This document shows, piece by piece, positions 1-5,785 of a DNA stretch of 7,053 nt. The DNA is from Bacteroidota bacterium (GTDB taxonomy: Bacteria; Bacteroidota; Bacteroidia; Bacteroidales; VadinHA17). The DNA lies in NCBI GenBank assembly GCA_023430725.1, contig JAEYZD010000153.1, positions 1-7,053 on the forward strand, written 5' to 3'. Position numbers and translations under genes: made by a program. Under the pieces are notes generated by a model. It was not told the origin of the DNA. It ran no database searches and saw only the letters and a list, made by a program, of their open reading frames with translations. Within the stretch, counting starts at the first letter, position 1. The number at the start of each line of letters is the position of its first letter.

Positions 1-90
1 GAGCAGAGGGTAGCCGAGCAGAGGGCAAGTGAGCAGAGAGCTGCCGAAGCCCGGGAATCAGAGAGGAGAGCTGCTGAATCACGCGCAGCC
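1..90 (+). repeat. 15-bp in-frame tandem repeat (pentapeptide coding)
   Basis: Six consecutive 15-bp units begin at 1, 16, 31, 46, 61 and 76, and degenerate units continue to about 120. The first three begin with gagcagag and are nearly identical; the later ones diverge at the DNA level but keep the coded pattern E-x-R-x-x. The period is a multiple of three, so copy-number changes would keep the reading frame. The repeat runs off the left edge, so the total number of units is unknown. Confidence 0.75.
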
Positions 91-138
91 CAGGGCAGAA
101 CCCAGGAATCCGGACTGGAGAGAACAACCCGGAGATAA
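1..138 (+). CDS. C-terminal end of a pentapeptide-repeat, coiled-coil-like protein (partial)
   Basis: This frame is open from the left edge and ends at TAA 136-138, giving the last 45 residues of a protein whose start is outside the window. The tail is almost entirely E, Q, R, A and S and is built of five-residue units: EQRVA, EQRAS, EQRAA, EARES, ERRAA, ESRAA, then decaying copies. Arg is kept at the third position of the first seven units. Such highly charged, proline-free sequence should form a long helix or be disordered. The final residues (RTTRR) are basic. No enzymatic domain is present in the visible part, so the function cannot be named. A strong terminator follows 20 bp later, so this gene ends its transcription unit. 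I am confident that it is coding, because frame, repeat period and terminator agree, but not about its role. Confidence 0.75.
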   Translation, partial: EQRVAEQRASEQRAAEARESERRAAESRAAQGRTQESGLERTTRR

Positions 139-158
139 CACTCAACTGACTTTATAAC

Positions 159-195
159 GATCCCGCCGGCCACCACCGGCGGGATCTCTTTTTTT
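159..195 (+). terminator. Strong intrinsic terminator
   Basis: A perfect 11-bp GC-rich stem (GATCCCGCCGG at 159-169, CCGGCGGGATC at 176-186) encloses a 6-nt loop (CCACCA) and is followed directly by TCTTTTTTT (187-195). This is a textbook Rho-independent terminator for the gene ending at 138. It separates that gene from the SDR gene. Confidence 0.93.
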
Positions 196-292
196 GGAAA
201 ATTCAATAACTTTACACTTTGAAAACCTGGTGACACGAAGAACATTCTGCCATCCAGCTTGTTTATTTTCCAACTCTCAAAGAAAGCAAATC

Positions 293-1228
293 ATGCAGAC
301 GATTCTCGGCGCAAACGGTACAATCGGCAAGATCCTTGCGAAGGAACTGCCATCATACAATGACAGGATACGGTTGGTGAGCCGTAACCCGATAAGAGTC
401 AATGAATCAGACGAACTGATGCCCCTCGATCTGACACAGCAGGGAGCAGTGGATAAAGCTGTGCAGGGCTCGGACATTGTTTACCTTGTCGTCGGTCTTG
501 AATACAAGACCACCGTTTGGGAGCAATTCTGGCCCGCCCTTATGCGAGACACTGTCAATGCCTGCCTGAAGTACGGCGCAAAACTTGTATTCTTCGATAA
601 CGTCTACATGTACGATAAGAATCACTTGTCTCATCTGACAGAGGATACCCCGGTTAATCCTCCCAGCCGCAAAGGTGCTGTCAGGAAAATGATCTCCGGA
701 ATACTTCTCGAGGCAGTGCAGGACATGCGGCTGCAGGCGCTCATAGCACGTTCGGCCGACTTCTACGGGCCGGGCACTGAAAACAATTTCGTAACCCAGA
801 TGGTGCTGAAGAACCTGGCTTCAGGCAAGAAGCCGATGTGGTTTGTCGGGCCTGACATAAAACACTCTTTCACCTACACGCCCGATGCTGGCAAAGCGAC
901 GGCCCTGCTGGGCAATACACCGGATGCGTACGGTCAGGTATGGCACCTTCCGACAGACCACAGACCTGTTACCGGGAAACAGTTTGTCTCGATGATTGGC
1001 TCGGAATTCGGAACCGGAAAAGTGCAGCTCTCCCTTCTCCCGAAGTGGATGCTTCGTCCGCTGGGCCTCTTCATCCCGATTATGAAGGAGATGCCCGAAA
1101 TGATGTATCAGTATGACCGCGATTATTTCTTCGACTCAGCTAAATTCACGGATCGCTTCGGCATCAAAGCCACACCCTATGAAGAAGGAGTCAGGGAAAC
1201 CGTCAGGGCGTACAGGGACAACGCCTGA
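293..1228 (+). CDS. Atypical short-chain dehydrogenase/reductase (NAD-dependent epimerase/dehydratase-like)
   Basis: This 311-residue cytoplasmic protein has a Rossmann fold. The N-terminus MQTILGANGTIG carries the GxxGxxG dinucleotide-binding motif at residues 6-12. VVG (66-68) and the segment LVFFDNVYMY (98-107) sit where extended SDRs have strands beta4 and beta5, and ARSADFYGPG (152-161) matches the conserved substrate-site stretch of that family. The usual YxxxK catalytic pair is not visible; the equivalent region reads SRKGAVRK (125-132). This puts the protein among atypical SDRs, some of which bind NAD(P) without classical dehydrogenase chemistry. I chose ATG 293 because it puts the Rossmann strand at the N-terminus. 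An in-frame TTG at 194 would add 33 residues of non-homologous look and would start inside the upstream terminator's T-tract. The substrate is unknown. It is probably transcribed on its own, between the terminator and the antiporter promoter. Confidence 0.85.
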   Translation: MQTILGANGTIGKILAKELPSYNDRIRLVSRNPIRVNESDELMPLDLTQQGAVDKAVQGSDIVYLVVGLEYKTTVWEQFWPALMRDTVNACLKYGAKLVFFDNVYMYDKNHLSHLTEDTPVNPPSRKGAVRKMISGILLEAVQDMRLQALIARSADFYGPGTENNFVTQMVLKNLASGKKPMWFVGPDIKHSFTYTPDAGKATALLGNTPDAYGQVWHLPTDHRPVTGKQFVSMIGSEFGTGKVQLSLLPKWMLRPLGLFIPIMKEMPEMMYQYDRDYFFDSAKFTDRFGIKATPYEEGVRETVRAYRDNA

Positions 1229-1248
1229 CGAAGTAGCAAAAAAGATTA

Positions 1249-1256
1249 TATATTTG
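1249..1256 (+). promoter_or_regulatory. Bacteroidota -7 promoter element upstream of the antiporter gene
   Basis: TATATTTG is a full match to the Bacteroidota primary-sigma -7 consensus TAnnTTTG. It lies 78 bp before the antiporter ATG, which would leave a leader of about 70 nt. No clear TTG -33 element is seen; the nearest candidate is CTG at 1225-1227, 21 bp upstream. It suggests that the antiporter has its own promoter despite following the SDR gene by only 106 bp. Confidence 0.5.
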
Positions 1257-1334
1257 CGCCCCGATAGCGCTGACCATCTTTGATAAGCGCCTAATAAACA
1301 AAGACTGATTGATTCATAATCCAAACATCCATTA

Positions 1335-2285
1335 ATGATACTGCAGGTTTTCATCTTGCTGGTCGGTTTTGTTGTACTGATCAAGGGCGCCGACTGGCTC
1401 GTCAACGGCGCATCTGCCCTTGCAAAGAAGAAGAATGTCTCAGACCTTGCTATCGGACTCACGGTTGTTGCCTTCGGAACATCTGCACCTGAGTTGGTGG
1501 TCAACGTATTAGCCTCATTCCAGGGACATCAGGACATCGCATTCGGCAATGTAATAGGCAGCAACAACTTCAACCTCTTCATGATACTCGGCATTGCAGG
1601 ACTGATCGCACCGCTGGCTGTCCAGTCAAGTACGGTATGGAAAGAGATTCCCATTTCATTCATAGCTTTGGTTACGTTGTTCTTCCTGGCAAACAACTTC
1701 TTCCTGGCAGGCCAGCCCGGCCTGTCGCGGATTGACGGCTTGATCTTGCTGGTGATGTTCGGGCTTTTCCTGTTATATGTCTATAAGCAACTCAAGGTTG
1801 ATCCGCAGATAAGCCTTGACGCCCACACAAAATATACAACATTGACTACATGGGGTTTGATCCTCATAGGCCTCGCAGGTCTTATAGTAGGCGGCAGACT
1901 GGTTGTTGACAGTGCCGTCAAGATGGCTCAGGAATGGGGAATAAGCCAGAAGGTGATTGGCCTGACAATAATCGCTGCCGGTACCTCATTGCCGGAACTT
2001 GCCACATCAGTGGTGGCTGCGGTAAAAAAGAACAATGACATTGCCGTTGGCAACATAATTGGTTCCAACATATTCAACATCTTCCTCATACTGGGTGTCA
2101 GTTCCGTAATAAGACCCCTGCCGTTTGACATAGCGTTTAACGGTGATATGTATTTCCTCGCAGCAGGAACCTTTGCCCTTTTTGCAATGATGTTCACTGG
2201 TGGCAGGAAAAAGCTCGACCGGTGGGAAGCGGCAATCCTGCTGACAGTTTTCATAACATACACAGTGATCCTGGTTACCCGCTGA
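1335..2285 (+). CDS. Calcium/sodium antiporter, CaCA family (YrbG-like)
   Basis: This 316-residue inner-membrane exchanger has the two inverted halves typical of the CaCA superfamily. The alpha-1 repeat has GTSAPE at 48-53 and GNVIGSNNFN at 71-80. The alpha-2 repeat has GTSLPE at 216-221 and GNIIGSNIFN at 239-248. The glutamates of both GTSxPE motifs (E53, E221) and the GSN asparagines are the cation-coordinating residues known in this family. About ten hydrophobic segments alternate with a short hydrophilic linker (about 150-170) that joins the halves, and the length fits bacterial YrbG-type proteins. The expected activity is exchange of Na+ or H+ for Ca2+; the actual ion preference cannot be read from sequence. 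One departure is Asn at position 78, where the second repeat has Ile. It starts at ATG 1335 with no obvious Shine-Dalgarno sequence and probably forms a single-gene unit. Confidence 0.95.
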   Translation: MILQVFILLVGFVVLIKGADWLVNGASALAKKKNVSDLAIGLTVVAFGTSAPELVVNVLASFQGHQDIAFGNVIGSNNFNLFMILGIAGLIAPLAVQSSTVWKEIPISFIALVTLFFLANNFFLAGQPGLSRIDGLILLVMFGLFLLYVYKQLKVDPQISLDAHTKYTTLTTWGLILIGLAGLIVGGRLVVDSAVKMAQEWGISQKVIGLTIIAAGTSLPELATSVVAAVKKNNDIAVGNIIGSNIFNIFLILGVSSVIRPLPFDIAFNGDMYFLAAGTFALFAMMFTGGRKKLDRWEAAILLTVFITYTVILVTR

Positions 2286-2296
2286 CAGACTGTCAG
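2282..2296 (+). other. Small stem-loop overlapping the antiporter stop codon
   Basis: CTGACA (2282-2287) and TGTCAG (2291-2296) form a perfect 6-bp stem with a 3-nt loop spanning the TGA stop. No T-tract follows, so this is not a clear intrinsic terminator. It could stabilise the mRNA 3' end or be chance. Confidence 0.3.
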
Positions 2297-2313
2297 TTAT
2301 CTCGGAATCTAAA

Positions 2314-2336
2314 ATCGCAGATCGCAAATCGCAAAT
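2314..2336 (+). repeat. Three-copy 7-bp tandem repeat (ATCGCAR)
   Basis: ATCGCAG, ATCGCAA, ATCGCAA and a partial AT follow one another directly in the non-coding gap after the antiporter gene. Copies are too short and spacer-free to be a CRISPR array. It may be a simple-sequence array of the kind found between genes; no function is evident. Confidence 0.7.
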
Positions 2337-2365
2337 TCTGATTAATCTTTTTGGAACAGAATTTG
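2332..2365. repeat. 9-bp perfect inverted repeat in the gap before the beta-barrel gene
   Basis: CAAATTCTG (2332-2340) and CAGAATTTG (2357-2365) are perfect reverse complements around a 16-nt spacer containing ATTAATC and a short T run. It overlaps the last heptamer repeat and is followed by TTTGG. It may be an AT-rich RNA hairpin ending the antiporter transcript, or a binding site for a dimeric regulator of the downstream operon. The sequence does not distinguish these. Confidence 0.45.
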
Positions 2366-2401
2366 TTTGGATGGTGTGGCATCTCAACGACACGCTTGTG
2401 T

Positions 2402-2409
2402 TATTTTTG
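2402..2409 (+). promoter_or_regulatory. Bacteroidota -7 promoter element for the beta-barrel/nuclease/cupin operon
   Basis: TATTTTTG matches TAnnTTTG fully and lies 95 bp before the ATG at 2497, implying an approximately 80-nt leader. No good TTG -33 element sits at the usual 17-23 bp upstream, so the assignment rests on the -7 element and on position alone. Confidence 0.45.
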
Positions 2410-2496
2410 CCAGTTAAATGGAGCCGTGATACCATTAATCAAACGGGGCGGAACCGAAAAGCCAGACGAGTAGGAGAACATTAAAATATTCACATC

Positions 2497-2964
2497 ATGA
2501 AGAAACTGCTCATTTTTGTTGCACTGATAAGTCTCGGCGCTGTTGCCGCTGCACAGGTCCAGCCAAATGCACTTGGTGCACGTCTCTACGGCGGAGACAC
2601 ATTCAGCGGCGCAGAACTCTCATACCAGAAAGGTCTGAACGAAAGGAACAGGTTTGAGCTCGATGCAAGCTTCGGGTTCAGGGAGGACTTCACCAGGGTT
2701 GCACTTGTTGGCATATACCACTGGGACTGGAATATAGTCGGCGGATTCAACTGGTACGTCGGTCCGGGAGCAAGTATCTCATATGACAACTTCAGTGACA
2801 ATACTTATGTTAACGTAGGACTGGGAGGCCAGATCGGAATAGAATATAAATTCAGGGATTTCCCGATGCTTGTCAGCCTTGATACGCGTCCCATCTGGGA
2901 CTTCCTGGGTGATGTCAACGGACTGGGATGGGGTGCTGCTCTCGGCATCCGCTTTACCTGGTAA
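2497..2964 (+). CDS. Small outer-membrane beta-barrel protein (probably 8-stranded)
   Basis: This 155-residue exported protein has a clean signal peptide: MKK, a hydrophobic core at about 4-16, and cleavage at AAA|Q after residue 19. The mature part is rich in alternating aromatic/glycine strands that can be laid out as eight: about 25-31, 38-43, 52-60, 67-78, 85-96, 104-119, 123-133 and 145-155. It ends in FTW, with the C-terminal aromatic expected of a BamA-recognised beta-signal. Segments such as GIYHWDWNI, WYVGPGASI and GLGGQIGIEY resemble small uncharacterised barrel proteins common in Bacteroidota; I know of no gene name or proven role. It is the first gene of a probable three-gene run, 38 bp upstream of the nuclease start. 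It could be a structural barrel, an OmpX/PagP-size enzyme or a small pore. Confidence 0.85.
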   Translation: MKKLLIFVALISLGAVAAAQVQPNALGARLYGGDTFSGAELSYQKGLNERNRFELDASFGFREDFTRVALVGIYHWDWNIVGGFNWYVGPGASISYDNFSDNTYVNVGLGGQIGIEYKFRDFPMLVSLDTRPIWDFLGDVNGLGWGAALGIRFTW

Positions 2965-2967
2965 TTA

Positions 2968-3006
2968 ATGCACGGAGACCACCGGAGATACCTGCCACAG
3001 AAGTGA
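2968..3006 (+). other. Possible 12-codon leader ORF overlapping the nuclease start
   Basis: ATG 2968 opens a 12-residue frame (MHGDHRRYLPQK) whose stop TGA (3004-3006) overlaps the nuclease GTG start (3003-3005) in a GTGA arrangement. A GGAG at 2984-2987 lies inside it, 15 nt before the GTG. Such overlaps allow translational coupling. It could equally be chance in a 38-bp gap. Confidence 0.25.
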
Positions 3007-3560
3007 AATACATTCTTCAAATACTGCTTATTCTCCTTTCCGGCACTGTTTCTGCTCAGTCTGCTGCGGCGGGAGCTTCGGCTGATGCAGGGGCAGGCAT
3101 TAAAGGCACTACGGCCAATAGAGGAACGAATAGCACCGCAGAGGAGTGGTTCGCCGTCACCCGCGTGGTTGACGGCGACACCTTCTGGGTGGATGACGGC
3201 AGCGAAAAGGGGCTGAAGGTACGGCTCATCGGCATTGACGCTCCGGAGCCGCGAAACACGGGCACCAGGCCAAAAGGTTATTTCGGTGCCGAGTCAACCA
3301 TTTACCTGCAGCAATTGTTAAAGAATAAGAAGGTCAGGCTGGAATATGACGTCTCGAGGTATGACCGGTACGGACGGACCCTCGCTTATGCATACCTTGA
3401 GGATGGTATTTTCGTCAATGCGGAGCTGATTAAAAACGGCTTTGCAACCGTGATGACAGTTCCTCCCAATGTGAGGCACCAGGAGACTTTCACGGAGCTG
3501 GCCGCAAAAGCCCGCCGGCAGAATAAGGGATTATGGAAGGGCGATCCTTCCGCTAAATAG
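3003..3560 (+). CDS. Secreted thermonuclease (staphylococcal nuclease homologue, SNase domain)
   Basis: This 185-residue Ca2+-dependent nuclease is expected to cleave DNA and RNA outside the cytoplasm. A signal peptide (about 1-18, ending VSA|Q) is followed by an Ala/Gly/Thr-rich linker (about 20-46), then the OB-fold SNase domain (about 49-179). Active-site residues of staphylococcal nuclease are all present: D59 in VVDGDTF (its D21), R74 in KVRLIGIDAPE (R35), D79 (D40), E82 (E43) and R125 in DRYGRTLAY (R87); T41 is replaced by A80. I chose GTG 3003 because it begins the signal peptide directly. The longer in-frame ATG at 2928 would lie inside the beta-barrel gene and add a 25-residue hydrophilic, Arg/Pro-containing leader that would spoil export. 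The gene is 38 bp after the barrel gene and 6 bp before the cupin gene, so it is probably co-transcribed. A likely role is scavenging of extracellular nucleic acid or phosphate. Confidence 0.93.
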   Translation: MKYILQILLILLSGTVSAQSAAAGASADAGAGIKGTTANRGTNSTAEEWFAVTRVVDGDTFWVDDGSEKGLKVRLIGIDAPEPRNTGTRPKGYFGAESTIYLQQLLKNKKVRLEYDVSRYDRYGRTLAYAYLEDGIFVNAELIKNGFATVMTVPPNVRHQETFTELAAKARRQNKGLWKGDPSAK

Positions 3561-3566
3561 AAACAG

Positions 3567-3905
3567 ATGAAAATAGTTGACTGGAAAGAACAGGGTATTG
3601 TCGAGACACCGCATAAGGTTGATGTGCGCAGATTATATGACCGCGAAAGTGCCCAGGTGATGCATATCACCCTCAACCCGGGAGAGACCCTCAGGCCGCA
3701 TATCACCCCTGTGGATGTATTCTTCTATATTCTGGAAGGATCAGTTGACGTGCGCGTTGGCGACGAAACCGTCACAGTTTCCAGTGACAGGCTCGTGGAG
3801 AGTCCGAAAGACATTATCCATTGCCTCTCGAACAGCTCCGCAGCCATTGCCCGTATCCTGGTTGTGAAAGCGCCAAAGCCGGTCAGCTCAGCCCGGATCC
3901 TTTAA
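3567..3905 (+). CDS. Small cupin-domain protein with a degraded metal site
   Basis: This 112-residue protein is a single cupin barrel with no signal peptide, so it is probably cytoplasmic. Motif 1 is PGETLRPHITPVDVFFYILEG (38-58): His45 is kept, but the usual second His is Thr47 and the usual Glu is Val51. Motif 2 is ESPKDIIHCLSN (78-89), with His85 and Asn89 kept. Two of the four usual metal ligands are therefore missing, so the protein may bind metal weakly, differently or not at all, and could be a sensor or small-molecule binder rather than an enzyme. Its start is 6 bp after the nuclease stop, which argues for co-transcription, although their compartments differ. The family-level call is firm; no substrate can be inferred. 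Confidence 0.85.
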   Translation: MKIVDWKEQGIVETPHKVDVRRLYDRESAQVMHITLNPGETLRPHITPVDVFFYILEGSVDVRVGDETVTVSSDRLVESPKDIIHCLSNSSAAIARILVVKAPKPVSSARIL

Positions 3906-3930
3906 TCACTGGTTGTTGGCACGACCGGCT
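3877..3930. repeat. 8-bp inverted repeat with a nested hairpin between convergent genes
   Basis: AGCCGGTC (3877-3884, inside the cupin 3' end) and GACCGGCT (3923-3930) are perfect reverse complements 38 nt apart. A nested stem, GGTTGT (3911-3916) with ACGACC (3921-3926), includes one G-U pair and a TGGC loop. The two structures overlap at 3923-3926, so they are mutually exclusive. No T-tract follows on either strand, so it is at best an atypical bidirectional 3'-end structure for the cupin and lipoprotein transcripts. Confidence 0.3.
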
Positions 3931-3953
3931 CCGACGCCCGGGAATCTCAGTTA

Positions 3954-4571
3954 TTACCTGACCTTCTGCAGCAACGAGTTGAGCCGTGTGTGTGCAACCG
4001 AACTCTTCGATACACCTCCGACCTCCTCAATCTCCTTGTGAATTGCTCCCTCGTAGGCGCCTGAGACAGTACCCATCTCCTCATAGGTGTCGTTATCGCC
4101 CAGCGTGCCGTACTGACCTACACTTACCTTGTTGAACTGTAAGGAATAGAGGCCGTTTGACATGACCTTTACATCTACGCTGCCGCCATCGCCGGTGAGG
4201 TAGACTGTCTCCCCTCCGTCTAATGACATCCCGCTCACAAAGAAAATGCCGAAGGGGTATATGTTTCGCACCGGCTCTTCAGTATAACCCAGAGATGGGT
4301 AGTTGCCTCCAGGAAGATCATTATCCTCGTCCATCGCAGCGATGGCAAATGTTGTTGTATCACCGTTGCTTATATTGCTGAACATGAACTGGAATACATG
4401 CAGCTCGGTTGAACTGCCCTTGTTGAAGATCTCCTCAATGAGATACAGGTCATTTATCAGATACTCTTCGCCCTCATAGGTAAAGGAGTTAACAGGGTCC
4501 TTCTCCTTAGAGCAGGAAAAGAATGTCAGCAGGGCAAACAACCCGGCAAGAAACAGTGCATTTCTTTTCAT
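3954..4571 (-). CDS. Uncharacterised lipoprotein
   Basis: This 205-residue protein starts with a lipoprotein signal peptide: MKRN, a hydrophobic core, then TFFSC with lipidated Cys20, followed by SKEKDP. The charged residues right after the Cys resemble the surface-export signals of Bacteroidota lipoproteins, so surface display is possible. The mature part is beta-rich, acidic and Gly/Asn/Asp-rich, contains no other Cys, and includes GTVSGAYEGAI (about 167-177), a pattern seen in small beta-sandwich lipoproteins of this phylum. I do not recognise a named family. I chose ATG 4571 because it begins the signal peptide; the GTG at 4643 would add 24 residues before it. The gene is convergent with the cupin gene (48 bp) and divergent from the secreted protein at 4830 (258 bp), so it is probably monocistronic. 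Confidence 0.82.
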   Translation of the reverse strand: MKRNALFLAGLFALLTFFSCSKEKDPVNSFTYEGEEYLINDLYLIEEIFNKGSSTELHVFQFMFSNISNGDTTTFAIAAMDEDNDLPGGNYPSLGYTEEPVRNIYPFGIFFVSGMSLDGGETVYLTGDGGSVDVKVMSNGLYSLQFNKVSVGQYGTLGDNDTYEEMGTVSGAYEGAIHKEIEEVGGVSKSSVAHTRLNSLLQKVR

Positions 4572-4829
4572 TACGATTAATTTGGTTAAGAAGTTATAAG
4601 AATTGTTTAACGGTACTTCAGCAATAAATTTGGCAGATTCCACTGTTATTAACCGCTTCGACTACATATTTATTGCGGCAGTGAGCCAACTCTTTTTCCG
4701 CAGCAGGCCATTTCATGATATCCGGAAGACTTCATGACCCCTCCGAACAATGAAAATGCACGGACTGTGAAATAAATATCCGTTATATTCACGTTTAATT
4801 AATAAAGGGTCTGAAATCAATACAGTCTG
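4572..4829. other. Divergent intergenic region
   Basis: This 258-bp AT-richer gap separates the minus-strand lipoprotein gene from the plus-strand secreted-protein gene, so both promoters should lie here. It holds one strong plus-strand promoter match (4603-4632). For the minus strand the best -7 candidate is TAAATATG (4672 down to 4665), one mismatch from TAnnTTTG, without a well-spaced TTG. A TTAATTAA palindrome lies at 4795-4802. No RNA gene or credible extra ORF is seen. Confidence 0.6.
4603..4632 (+). promoter_or_regulatory. Bacteroidota promoter TTG-N19-TAAATTTG
   Basis: TTG (4603-4605), a 19-bp spacer and TAAATTTG (4625-4632) together match the Bacteroidota consensus TTG-N17-23-TAnnTTTG. 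It is the only site in the window where I find both elements at the right spacing. Transcription would begin near 4639 and run toward the secreted-protein gene, giving an unusually long leader of about 190 nt, or a separate short RNA. It also overlaps the presumed leader of the minus-strand lipoprotein mRNA. Confidence 0.55.
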
Positions 4830-5774
4830 ATGAAAAAACTGTTCCTTCTCGTGCTCATGGCCGCAGCCGTTAATGGTGCAATCTGCCAGACAGATACAAC
4901 CTCCGTCTCATATGTTGCCTACTGGTCAGTGGGCGACTCATACGACTTCAGTGTCAGTAAAACGAGCCGCCAGTGGAGCGGCGACAGCCTCACAAAGGAG
5001 GACCTCTCAGCATATACCGGTAATTTTGAGGTCATTGACTCGACAGAGACCTCCTACACAATAATGTGGACCTTCTCCAATGAGCTGTCGAACACCTGGG
5101 ATATCCCCGATGAACTGCTGGCAGAGCTGTCAAAATACGAGCTCACCGAGGTCGTCTACACAACAACCGAGATGGGAGAATTCACCGGAATCGAAAACTG
5201 GAAGGAACTGGGTGAGATGGTGAGCTCGATGTTTGCAGATATCTTCAGGATCATGTCCGAGGGATCACAGGAGAATTATGACCGGATGATGGATATGGCC
5301 CGCCCGGTCACGGAGATGTACAGCACAAAGGAGGGCGTTGAACAGCTCGTCTTCCCTGAACTGATGCTCTTTCATTTCCCCTTCGGGGCGATGATAACTG
5401 TCGGGGATACAATTCAGTATGACGACCACTTCCCGAATCTCCTCGGCGGGGAACCGATACGGGCCGAGGCACGGCTATGGTTCGAGGAGGTCGATTTCGA
5501 GGAGGAACGAAGTCTTCTCGTCCAGGAATCGAAGCTCAACCCTGATGACACGAAGGCCTTCCTCAACCAGTTCCTGGCCAGGATGGGCATGGAAGGCGCA
5601 GATATGGAGGAGGCGCTTTCTGAGGCCATTTACAAAATCGAAACTTTCAACAAATATGATTTTTACTACTACCCGGGCGTCCCGGTTAAAATCGAATTCA
5701 ACAGGAACATAAGCATCGATATCGGTGAGCAGAATAACCGGAGAGCCGACACAATAACGATAGAGCTCCTCTGA
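4830..5774 (+). CDS. Uncharacterised exported protein
   Basis: This 314-residue protein starts with MKKLFLLVLMAAAVNGAICQ, a signal peptide. Cleavage may fall near A17 or after C19. AIC is a poor lipobox because Ile precedes the Cys, so a lipoprotein is possible but less likely. The mature N-terminal part (about 28-120) alternates Thr/Ser/Tyr/Trp beta-strands (VGDSYDF, YTGNFEVIDSTETSYTIMWTF). The middle (about 122-165) is helical, acidic and methionine-rich (MSS, MDMARP, seven Met in about 36 residues), and the part after about 180 is beta-rich again, ending at TITIELL. I do not recognise the family; the overall look is of a Bacteroidota periplasmic or surface protein of unknown function. It lies 45 bp upstream of the NlpC/P60 lipoprotein gene in the same direction, so the two may be co-transcribed. 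Confidence 0.82.
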   Translation: MKKLFLLVLMAAAVNGAICQTDTTSVSYVAYWSVGDSYDFSVSKTSRQWSGDSLTKEDLSAYTGNFEVIDSTETSYTIMWTFSNELSNTWDIPDELLAELSKYELTEVVYTTTEMGEFTGIENWKELGEMVSSMFADIFRIMSEGSQENYDRMMDMARPVTEMYSTKEGVEQLVFPELMLFHFPFGAMITVGDTIQYDDHFPNLLGGEPIRAEARLWFEEVDFEEERSLLVQESKLNPDDTKAFLNQFLARMGMEGADMEEALSEAIYKIETFNKYDFYYYPGVPVKIEFNRNISIDIGEQNNRRADTITIELL

Positions 5775-5785
5775 CGGCAGCAAAC

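Noticed and set aside
190..221. Possible SDR promoter: TTG 194-196 with TACACTTTG at 213-221
   Set aside because: The -7 element has three rather than two bases between TA and TTTG and the spacer is short (16 bp), so the match is too weak to list as a feature.
194..292. In-frame N-terminal extension of the SDR gene from TTG 194
   Set aside because: It starts within the terminator T-tract and would put 33 unrelated residues before the Rossmann beta1 strand; ATG 293 gives the expected N-terminus.
2314..2336. Heptamer repeats as a CRISPR array
   Set aside because: Units are 7 bp with no spacers, and no cas genes are nearby.
2007..2435. Antisense ORF over the antiporter 3' end and the following gap
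   Set aside because: It has no recognisable domain, a Cys/His/Ser-rich composition typical of shadow frames, and lies opposite a well-supported membrane protein.
2928..3002. Longer nuclease frame starting at ATG 2928
   Set aside because: It would overlap the beta-barrel gene by 37 bp and bury the signal peptide behind 25 charged residues; GTG 3003 starts the signal peptide cleanly.
3003..3905. Nuclease plus cupin as part of a phage-defence system
   Set aside because: The nuclease is an exported thermonuclease, and no defence-type partner (helicase, methylase, NTPase, CARF or toxin) is present.
4572..4643. GTG 4643 start for the minus-strand lipoprotein
   Set aside because: It adds 24 residues before a perfect lipoprotein signal peptide that begins at ATG 4571.
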